Positions 35,901 to 48,000 of a stretch of 64,000 nucleotides of DNA are shown here, in pieces. Position numbers and translations under genes: made by a program. Source of the stretch: Meghimatium bilineatum (taxonomy: Eukaryota; Mollusca; Gastropoda; Stylommatophora; Philomycidae). The notes under the pieces are model-generated. The model was given only the letters and a program-made list of their open reading frames with translations, was not told the DNA's origin and searched no databases. Each line of letters opens with the position of its first letter. The stretch's first letter is position 1. The stretch is taken from contig CM067299.1 of assembly GCA_034231615.1 (NCBI GenBank), positions 18,070,498 through 18,134,497 of the forward strand, given 5' to 3'.

Positions 35901-38900
35901 GTCTTTGCAGTACCGCATTCTCATGTACATATACATATATATGTTTATGTGATATGTATAACTTAGCGGTAGTTCTATGTAAAAAGCATATAGTATAGTA
36001 AAATCTATCATTCATTTGCCTTGGTGTGCTACAGCGATAGATGTTGTCTTGACATGCTGTGTGTTTGTGTGTGTGTCTACAGACCAGTGGGGTTTTCATC
36101 GACAAGGTTACTGCCAAGCTGGGTTCAGTGCCGCATTGTCTCCAGTACGTGAGTCATCTCTCTAACATAACCCTTATGTCCCCCATAAGAACTTTTTTAA
36201 AAACTATTAGCAATATTACAGGTTCACAAATTCTGGGTTTTGTGTCGCACATTATGAGAACTGTTCATACCGTTAGTTATATTACAGGTTCACAAATTCT
36301 GGGTTTTGTGTCGCACATTATGAGAACTGTTCATTCTGTTAGCAATATTACAGGTCCACAAATCCCGCACACTATGAGAACTGTTCCTACTGTTAGCAAT
36401 ATTACAGGTTCACAAATTCTGGGTTTTGTGTCGCACACTATGAGAACTGTTCCTACTGTTAGCAATATTACAGGTCCACAAATTCTGGGTTTTGTGTCGC
36501 ACACTATGAGAACTGTTCCTACTGTTAGCAATATTACAGGTCCACAAATTCTGGGTTTTGTGTCGCACACTATGAGAACTGTTCCTACAGTTAGCAATAT
36601 TACAGGTCCACAAATCCCGCACACTATGAGAACTGTTCATATTGTTAGCAATATTTCAAGTCCACAAATCCTGGGTTTTGTATCGCACACTATGAGAACT
36701 GTTCCTACTGTTAGCAATATTACAGGTCCACAAATCCTGGGTTTTGTGTCGCACACTATGAGAACTGTTCCTACTGTTAGTAATATTACAGGTTCACAAA
36801 TCCTGGTTTTTGTGTGGCACACTATGAGAACTGTTCCTACTGTTAGCAATATTACAGGTTTCCAAATTCCGCACACTATGAGAACTGTTCATACTGTTAG
36901 CAATATTTCAAGTCCACAAATCCTGGGTTTTGTGTCGCACACTATGAGAACTGTTCCTACTGTTAGCAATATTACAGGTCCACAAATCCTGGGTTTTGTG
37001 TCGCACACTATGAGAACCGTTCCTACTGTTAGTAATATTACAGGTTCACAAATCCTGTTTTTTGTGTGGCACACTATGAGAACTGTTCCTACTGTTAGCA
37101 ATATTACAGGTTCACAAATTCCGCACGCTATGAGAACTGTTCCTACTGTAAGCAATATTACAGGTTCACAAATCCCGCACACTATGAGAACTGTTCCTAC
37201 TGTAAGCAATATTACAGGTTCACAAATCCCGCACACTATGAGAACTGTTTCATCATTTCAAGAAGACATAATAATAAATGGAGAGTTAGTGAGATTCTTA
37301 CATATATTTTATGATATTCAAACACTCAACCCCCCCCCCCCAAACAATCAGAACATGAATTTTAGTACTATGAGTGAAAAGGTGAGTAACCCGTATTCCC
37401 CATATTCTCCCTCTTCTTTAAGTTCTCCCCCCTCCCCCTTCTTTACGTTTCTCTCCAAAAAAGTGATTAATTTCCTGGGAGAAAAAAATAAGAGAATTAC
37501 ACGAAAACGGGCGAATGTCTTTTTTAAGGAACTAGATAAATACCCCCTACCCCCTGACTAATGACGAATATACCGCCCTGATTATGTTAACAGTATAATA
37601 ATATGTGCGAATAATATATATATATATATCAATTATTTAGAAAATGTAGATACTAAAGCATAAGTTTTTGTGAAACAATCTCAAAAAAAAATAGCTATAA
37701 AATGTTCGTAAGGAGATATTTTAGTCTGTTAATAAAAAATGCAGAAATAATAAATGTTGAAAACAGATGTAGCATTATGAAATAATCATCAAGAGATGAA
37801 TAAGTTCAGTCTGTAAGAGAATACCATCGATAGAAGAGATATCATTTGATGAAGGAACGAACTCAGAATGATGGAACAACATTGGGTCTGAGTTGATTGT
37901 TGCTGCTGCAAACGTCACTAGTTTATGTGTATGGTACTGCCCAATCTCCTATTACCATTTTACGATTAAGGGTCAGCTACCAGTTAGGATACAGTTATCA
38001 GAAGTCGACTCTGCCGATAGATAAGTGTCTTTAGCATTATGACTTCTTGGTCAACTAGGAGGAAGTCCACTTCAGGAATGACTCATGGTAACCATCCCTT
38101 CTTGTTTTTCTTTCGGGGCGTGTATGTGAGAGGCACTTTTGTTCCTTCGACATCGGACGCCATCACTTGTTCAATACTCTTTGAACATGTCGACCTTTTG
38201 TTCCCACCTCAACACACGTGTAACACTCATTGAACTGTGCTGCAATTTTGTTGCTACTAAATCGCGTGTGTAATATTCTTGAACAGCGTCGCACTTTTGT
38301 TCCTACGTCATCTGTCGTCATCACGTGTGTAATACCTCATTCAACATCATCATCATTAAGTGCCGTCTCCACAACGAAGGTTGGCTGCAACGTATCTCCA
38401 ACATCTCCTGTCTCTTGTCTTGGTGGTGCACTCTGCTAGACTGTAACCTGTCCATCGTGTGATGTTACTCTCCTACTTGTATCTCTGCCTACCCCTTGCT
38501 CGTCTCCCTTTGACTTTCCCTCAAAATCATTCAACAGCGTCACACTAATCTCAAACACGGAGACTAAAAGATTACATTTGTTTTTATTGTTCTTGATTCT
38601 TCCTAGAAATATAATGCCGTTTTAATTACATTGGGTCAAAGGGCATGAGCCCATGGACCGCTAGATCAGCAACCATTGTTGTTGGTCGTCAATTTTCCAG
38701 TTACTGTTTGGTAATATGATATAGTGCAGACAACGGAATGTGTTATTTCTTGACAGCTGAACTTTTAACAAGCCACATCCGGCTTCAGCATGCCGTTATA
38801 AACCAATTTGACATCCTCATGGATAAGATATCTAATCCCAATTACAATCATTAGTTCTTCTTCATCTTCTTTAGTGTTATTCTCAAAGTCCCGCCGGATC

Positions 38901-40356
38901 TTTATTGCAGTAGAACAATAGTCCTATTTGGTTTCCAGCAGGATGCAAATACGCGGTGTCGCCGTTTTGTTTGCACCAATCGCCCTACACATTCGATTTC
39001 GTCTTTGCTATATGTATATGCTCACTGTTCTACCAATTACACTGAATGGTTGACGTCAGTCTGTTACCTTTGTAGTGTTAATCACTAAAGGGAATAGCAA
39101 ATACACTGTCTACTTTGTGAGAGGATTGAGGACAATTACCGGTGCTTTCCCCAGTAAAACCCGTACTGCATGGAAGTGACTATTTAGAGGGGTGTTAAAT
39201 GCTCATCCGAAACACTTCCGTTTTGAAACTAGCGTCACTGATATGACAGACTGGCTCTCATAGGGACATTCACCTGTCCTATATGAGGAAATTCATGTGG
39301 TGACTATCCCAATCACAGCGTAATAGGTAGTGACATACATTACGCTTTACGTAACACCCCTCTAATAGGAAACGTACATGTAGCTCAGGTGGTAACGCGT
39401 AAAAAACACAAGTACCGTCATTTTTGTTGTACATCTTACATTTTATTTGATCTTTCCACTTTTGCTTTGCTAATATTGATGTATTTATATATACTATATA
39501 TATTTTATACTCTATATATTGTTCTAATACAAATTCGTATTAATCTTGTATATATTTTCTATAAATCAGTCATAAATTTAATTATACTCGTAGTAATCTG
39601 TTGACATTGGGATATGTACCCAAGTGTATTAATTGTGCCGTCATTAGAACTAACAACTATATTTATTTTTAAATCCTTGAACCTTTAAATAGAAAAAGTC
39701 ATGCATATATAGCCAGAGTACAGACGCTAACATATCTCTACATATATAGTCAGAGTACAGACGCTAACATATATCTATATATATAGCCAGAGTACAGACG
39801 CTAACATATCTCTACATATATAGTCAGAGTACAGACGCTATATCTAAATACAGAATGAATTGGCTAACATTCAGAACTATGTTAACATTAAATTAATCGC
39901 CCATGAGTTGGCGAGTTCGAAAGGGGAGCTAATTTGCCTCTTTATTATTGATTAGCAACACTGTTACCTGCCATGCATGTCATGGGAGACGACTAAGGAC
40001 GCTTGAGGTGGAGTTGGCTGTTCCATCTCAAATAAGATCAGTATCCCAGAATGCTTAAGTAAGATGCGTCAGACCGAAATGCGCAGATATAGCCGCCACC
40101 ATGTAAACCAATACACAACGCATTCCGTTCGACAGACAACATCCTGGTAACATGCAGGAATATGAGAACGGATGTCGAAAACGAAACAATGTTAAATTAA
40201 CGCTATAAATTACAAAGTTAAGTTACTTGTTTGCGAAAGCTGAAGCCATACATTGTGTTAAGCATATCAAAAACACAAAGTGCAAATTCACATTTTTGTA
40301 AAACCAAGACAAGATGGTTCGGTGTCAGTGGCTTTATCAAATGGTAAAGATTACAC

Positions 40357-40398
<42 letters not shown>

Positions 40399-41966
40399 CC
40401 TTGTCTATATGCTTCGCGCGATAGTGTCAGTTTGCTATCCAGAAGCAATAAACGCACTTCGCAACATCACACAAAAATCTCACATATGACAATGAGATGT
40501 CTTAAATTAGACTATAGAAAGCGCACTTAATAACATCACACTCAGATACCGCGATCATGGGTACCGCCTGACACGTCATATTTAACTCTTTCTTGTCGAT
40601 GAGATGATTATAAGGAATTGTTTCGGGAAGTAACGGGAATGCCATGGGATAAATCCATATAAACTCACCTTTTTTTCTGATTTATTCTGACAGTTTTGGG
40701 GCTTTTATGATAGCAAAATTAATATGGCCAAAATTTGTAAAAAGAAAGAATGCCATACTATGTGTACTTTCGATAATTTTCCCGGTTAATAAATAAAACA
40801 TCAAAATTTGCATGACAAGAATCGCGACGATAGATCTATAAGGCAATATATATGATATTGTATGTATATCAACCAAAGAAGGATGCATCGTACCCTTGGC
40901 GCAAATAAAACATCGACACAACGCATTTTCATTCTCTGGATTGCATCTTGCTGGAAACCTATCAGGACCATTATCCTGCTATAAGAGAGATCCAGTGGGA
41001 GTTTGAGAATGAATGCTGGAGAAAAAGGAGTATGTATACTAAAACGCACATTAAGTTATCAAGTGTGGGTCTTAAAGTACAGTTTCTTGTGACCCTTTGC
41101 TCCTGTCTGTAGTGGAGTACCGTGTGGGTCTTCCTGTACTCTTTTATATCATCATTTGCTTCTGTTTGTAGTGGAGTGCTTTGTGGGTCTTCCTGTACGC
41201 ATTCCTACGAATGTTCATACTTCCATGTACATATTCATAATGATGATTATATGTTTTACGTATAAAACTGTACGCTTGACAAATGTTGACAAAGATAATA
41301 TGTAATAGTATTTGTAGACCAGTATGAATATATTGACAAAAGTTCCTGATTACTTGCCACATTCGATGACGCAGCTAAAATTGTGTTCTTCAATCTTGAC
41401 TTGATGGATAGTTCATATAATAAATACATAGAAAATGAACGGTGCAAATGGAAAAAAAAAAAAACAACAACAAAACAACAAAAACGTAGAAGATTGATTT
41501 TTTAAATACTCGAGTTTCTTCATATGTGCTCTGTCCCCGTTTCATCGAAGCGGCACACATCCATTCGTACCATATAACTTCGTAGTTTCAAGAGAAAATT
41601 CCCAGGGATTCCCGAAAAAATCCACGTCGCAAACAAGACGTTGCGAGCGGAAATCGAACCCGTTAAGTCTTGAGCACAAAGCGAATGATCTACCCTCTAC
41701 TCCAGGAAGATCCCACTACATAGAAAATTCTGCTCAATAATCAGAGTGGGAGTATAGGTGGCATTCTGTAAATTAAAGTTTTACTATTTCTCCCTGACGT
41801 AGTGGTTTACTCCGTCTACCCTGTGTTCAAGAAGTCGTGTGTTCTAACCAGGCCGTAATGTTTGAAAGTGCATTTTTCGGAGATCCCTAAGGATAATCGC
41901 TTGAAACTACTGAGTTATTTGCTATTATTGGTACTTTTGGCACTGCAGCTTCGTTAAAAGAGGAGG

Positions 41967-42019
<53 letters not shown>

Positions 42020-45000
42020 AGAACTCGAGTACAATATAGTCAATCATCTACACCACTTGGACCATTTCTTAAACAATAAAATACAAAAACAGACAACGTT
42101 TCATCTAAACAGCATGTATCACAACGAAAAACGATCAACAAACAACGATGTGCCGTATATTTCCGTGTTATTAATGTCATTACTATTGCTAACACTTTCC
42201 ACGTGTTTGATTATCTCTGTCCAATAATCACCAAAAAATGCGTGTTGATATAATTTACTCAAATTATGAGCCATTTGTTTATACTTGATATATGGCGTAG
42301 TTTTGTGTTCGTTGCAGGATGGCAGAAGGCTGTTGATCGGTGCTCCTGGTAGTTGGTACTGGCAAGGTAAGTGTTTAACTTCTTAGTTGACATTTAAATA
42401 AAAATAATATATTAATATTCTACGCTCATTTATGAAAATGTTAGTTGTGTTTTGAGTGAAATTAAATCGTGAAGCGTATCTTGTATAGCAATGTTTCTCA
42501 ATTTCTTTGTTACCGCAAAGCAGCAATTTCTTTCCCAATCTGCTAGGGTCCGGTGTGTGTATGTTGAGTTTCAAATATATTATATAATGTATATAAGAAC
42601 TTTCACTGATGGCTTTGCGGAATTTCGGAAATATAACAAATGGCTTGCGGACCGGCATCGGAAAATAGACTGTCACTTTAAGAAACCCTCATATGTTTGA
42701 TTTACATAGCTAGAACTAATTGACAATTTTCTCATTTTGCAAGAAATTATTTCTACAACTTTTGTAGTTACGCTGTTGTTGCCTATTAGATGTATCTTCG
42801 TTGTGTGCACGCTGTTCTGCTTCATCCAGTTTCATATTTACAAGTACCCCGTGTCCTTTGTTGTTTTGAGCGGCCTCTTTTTCTCTTTTCTGGATTTCAA
42901 GATTATCATTTCCAACATGTTATGCATTGTTATCTGTCTAACATATATAAAATTGTTTTTCTGAAACCATTTTATTGTTATATTCACGTCTTTGCGAACA
43001 TGTTCGTCAGATTGGTTCCTGATAATTTAACGAATTTCTTTAGTATTTAATCTATTCCCTTTACAATAACTAAATTATCAGTAATAATGCTTGTAGTTTA
43101 ACTCGTTTATTTTATAAATAATAATGAATTGCTGGTTATAATCCTTGTCATTTATTATTTCCTGTAAGAACAATAATGAATTACCTGTTAAAATCATTAT
43201 ATATATATAATATTTCATTCTATGAACAAATAGTGAGGTACCCGTTATAATCTTAATATCTCTACTTTTCAATGAACAATATTGAAGTAGATATAAATGA
43301 ACGTGAGCCAATATCGAGAATGCGCGAATTGGGAGTGAGGATAGATGTAAACCAGTAGAGAAAAATTTAAAGATTTCTAAAAGAGCAGGGAACCGAAAAC
43401 ATCAGCCGTTATGCATTGAAAGATTTATTGAAGCGGAGATCTGAGAATCTATGGACATGTCCGATGTGCGAAGAGGATATTCAACATACGTAATATCTAA
43501 TATCTTAATCCTTGTACCCTTATTCTTTCATTTTATTAACAACATTGAATTTCTTATAGCAACCTCTGTACCCATTCTTCCATTTTATGAATAGTAGTGA
43601 AGTACCTATAATCCATGTACATCTATTATAACATTTTATGAAAAACAATGAATTACTTATAACCTTTGCTTATTTATTATGGATTTTATTCATAATAATA
43701 AATTATATGCTATAGTACTTCTATTTTTATTCGTTCATTTATGATTGATTCTTGATTCTTGATTAGGATCAAGCGTCACAGCACTGGTGGCATTCCCATA
43801 TATGCTCTGCTTGCCGTTCCGTCAGCTATCTAAAAGTGTATATTCTCAGTGTCCCAGTCAGTTGCTGATTACGCGTTCTTCTGATCTTTCTGGAGAGGGA
43901 GCACTTTCTCCATCGCCTGTAGTCACTCCCATTTCTATAATTCTCTGAATATGTACATTGTCTCGTTCGACTTCCTCCTCGTCTTCTCGTAGGTTATCCA
44001 TGACTGCTCTAATCAATTCAATCCTGTCTCTTCTTATCTCAGTGTCGTTCACCAAAGCCCTACCAGCCAACACATCGGCTCTTTCGTTTCCCCTGACCCC
44101 AGCATGACATGGACAGTAGATCCATGTAATGCTCTGCGCGTTTTTGAGAAGAGTGACCCATTCAGTTCGGATCAAACACTTTTCTATCTTGCGTAAGCAT
44201 ACTTTGAGAATCCGATAGAATCACTGAGTCTGTTGGTGGTTGCATCGCCAGCCAAGTGAGAGCTGCCGTCACCGCTTCTATTTCCATTCTCATACTCGAT
44301 GTTGTAGTGAGGTACGCATCTTACTTCTCAGCTAATTTCTTGCCATTTTGGTAGGCCACGAAACCCCAACCACACCTGTTTGTTTTTTTGTGCTACTGTG
44401 CCGTCTGTGTTAACTATTGTATCGTGTAGCTTCGAGTACTGCAGTATGAGTTCTTGGAGCATTCCCTCTGTTCTGTTTGCAGCCCAGTCGCGGCACTCTC
44501 TTCCCATGTGTATCACAACCGTTGTCAATAACTTTCTCTTTGCCAAATGTCACCCATTCACAGCCTCTTCCCACTTCCTCCAGCTCACAAACTCTGAGTA
44601 GGGTATCTTCTGCTTCTGCCATCCAGGACCTTCCTCTCTTGATACGCCTTCCTTTTGCTTTGTCTAGAGATTTGTGTTAGAGGTGAATATCATTCTTGGC
44701 GACCTTGAAGTATTCTTTAACTTGGGCTACGTTATGTCTTGATTTGATGCCCGGAAGGTCTAGGAGAAACCTTATGGTAACGATAGGTGTATCTCTTGTG
44801 CATCCTAAGACAGCTCTCATGGCCTCGTTTTGAACTCTCTCCAATGTATCCACCATTTGTTTGCGACAGTGTCAATAAACCTAAAATATAGTCCAACACA
44901 GATAATACCACTGCTTGCATCATCTTAAAAAGTGTTCGCTGCGGCATCTCTGCAGATGCCATGATTTGACTGCACTGACACCATTCCCATTTTTCTTAAT

Positions 45001-48000
45001 GATATTGTCCACATGTTTCGCGACAGATAGACTTCTATCAAAGGTGATACCTAGATATTCCGTAGTCTGCTCCCTGTCAATTTTGATGTCCATGCAGGAG
45101 ACTGCTGGTAATGTGTCTGTGACTATGTTGTTGTTCAGTGAGAACCAGGCAATGTTTACCTTGTTGGGATTGATGATTGCCTTGCAGTTAGTGCACCAGA
45201 GCGACACATCTTCTAGAATCTAGATTACTCTAGACGCCATCAATCATGTCTCTTCTGTTTCTGCCATGCTTGTACAGCAAGAGGTCATCTGCATATGTTA
45301 AAATCCTGCTGGTCATGTATGAACAATAGGCCTAATGAAGATAAGCTCATTATTTTATTGTAAACATCCGAGGGTAGCAGGCAGGAAGCGGTTCAGGTCT
45401 CGAAACAGATAAAATGCTGATAGCTTCAAAAGTTGTAGTGACCATTGTCATGTTCTCCAGACGGTACCACGAACCGTTTAGCACATCTTAGAATATATAT
45501 ATATATGTGTATGCCGCAAGGAACCATTTTTCAGATGATGCAAGCAGTGGTAGTATGGTCTAGGTTTGCTTACACTGTCGCAAAATACAGGTGGATAGAC
45601 TGGAGAGAGTTCAAAACAAAGCCATGAGAGCTGTCTTAGGATACACAAGAGATATATTGCTGCTATGCGGTTTCTCTTAGACCTTCCGGGTATTAAATTA
45701 AGACATAACGTAGCCCAAGTTAAAGAATACTTCAAGGTCGCCAATAATGATATTCACCTCTAACACCAATCTCTAGACAAAACAAAAGGTAGGCGTATCA
45801 AGAGAGGAAGGTCCTGGATGACAGAAGCAGAAGATACCCTACTCAGAGTTTGTGAGCTGGAGGAAGTGGGAAGAGGCTGCGAATGGGTGGCAGTTAGTAA
45901 CGATATAAAGTGATTGACAACGGTTGTGATACAGCTGGGAAGAGAGTGCCGCGATAGGGCTTCCAACAGAACAGAGGGAATGATCCAAGACTCATCCTGC
46001 AGCACTCGAATCCACACAATATAATAATTTTCACAGATGTCTTGGTAACACAAGAAACAAACAGGTGTGGTTGGGGTTTCGTGGCCTACCAAAATGGCAA
46101 GAAATTAGTTGAGAAGTCAGATTCGTACCCTACTACAACATCGAGTATGAGAATGGAAACAGAAGCGGTGACAGCAGCTCTTACTTGGCTGGCGACGCAA
46201 CCACCAACAGACTCAGTGATATCAGACTCTAAATGTATGCCGCACAAGATAGAAAAGTGTTTGATCAGAACTGAATGGGACGCTCTTCTCAAAACCACGC
46301 AGAGTATTACATAGATCTATTGTCCCGTTCATGCTGGGGTGAGGAGAAACGAAAGAACCGATGTTGTGACTGGTAAAGGTAAAGCTTTGATGAGTGGGAC
46401 TGAGATAAGAAGAGGGACAGGATTGAATTGATTAAAGCAGTCATATATACCCTACGAAAAGACAAGGACTAGGTCGAACGAGACAATGTACATATTCAGA
46501 GAATGGTAGATTGGGAGGGACTAAAGGAGGCGGGAGAAAGTGCTACCTTGTGGAAAGATCAGAAGAACGCGTAATCAGCAACTGGGACACTGAGCTTATA
46601 CACTTTTAGATGACTGACGGAACGACAAGCAGAGAAATATATGGGAATGTCCCCAGTGCTATAACGCTTGTTCCTAATCAAGTGTAGCACCTTTATAATG
46701 GCTCCCTAATGTGCAAAGAGAAGCACAGAACTGTTGTCACCCATGACGTGTGTTTATTGAGAACACGCCATAGGAAAATTGCCAAATGGATTGGTTTAAC
46801 TGATTAACCTGAGCCGAATTCAACAGTTATATTTATAAACTATACGAAAAAAAGTCGACTAATTAGAGAAATATTTATAAACTATACGAAAAAGTCGACC
46901 AATTAGAGACAATATTGGCATCGTAAGTTAATCAAATAATTATAGTAAGCCACAGAATTAAAATTTAAATATACTTCTGACAAAGCGGCAAGCCTAGTTT
47001 CCTGATACAATACGGTTTTACGGTGATGGAGGAAGTTGTTCGACATTTAAAGTTCAAAGTAATGAACTTAGAGGTGCCCGCACATTCCTTCAATTAGCTT
47101 TGAAATTGTATTACAACGGCGTTGGAATATTCCGTTTTTTGTGTGTTTATTTTTAAAGCATTAAACGATTTTTACGTTAGCGAAGTAATGATTAAGCGAT
47201 ATTTATTTTCGTATAAAATTTTGCCTTTGTCTTGAAGTCTATATTGTGTGTGGTATTTATTAGCTGGTATTTTGTAAAAGTTAATGTCTGGTGTACCGTC
47301 GATCATTCACTTCTGTTACCTCCATGTTACCCACATGCTACCTCCATGTCAGAAATGACAGAATTACAATTGGTGAATTAATTGGAGGTAGCAGGAATGA
47401 GTGTGTGTTGTTGTTTTTTTTTGTTTAAACAAAAAAAGTAATATAAGAATCTTCTTTCTTTCTTTTTCATTTCGCTTTATATGCATTTTATGTCTTGCAG
47501 CGTCAGCAGTTGAAGAGTTCTCTGGAGCTGACTTTTGTGTGTGCTTCATATATGTTTCTCTCTTCTTCTTCAGCGTTCATTCTCAAACTCCCGCTGGATT
47601 TCTCTTGTAACAGGACAATGATCCTACAAGATTTCCAGTTGAATGTAGTCCAGAGAATGGAAATGCGTTGTGTTGCCGTTTTATTTGCGCCAATGGCCCA
47701 ACACATCCGTCTTCGGCGGTTCATATATGTTTATTTTCGTTGACTCTTTTATTTCTGTAATCCATCGTTTGCAAGGTCTGCACTGGCTCTGTAACCATCG
47801 TGTCTGCATAGTAATGCTTTTTGAGGGGAACAGTCTGATATTAGTCTGGAAGCATGTGAAAACCACTTAATCTGTTGTCTTCTGATGTAATCCAGGATTG
47901 GCATTGGGTTTGTTAGTCTTCTGATGTTTTCGTTCCTGTTTCTGTCTCTTATTGTTACTGTGTAGACATTCATAAAAAGAGAGGGGTCAGATGGCGCGGA

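Noticed and set aside
36059-37561. 500-residue ORF
   Set aside because: It is a 66/54-bp tandem array open by periodicity; it overlaps integrin exon B in a different frame, the opposite strand is also largely open, and no protein family is recognisable.
41628-41715. tRNA gene on the minus strand
   Set aside because: A and B boxes are visible but no complete cloverleaf can be drawn, and the body matches other SINE copies; treated as a tRNA-derived SINE head.
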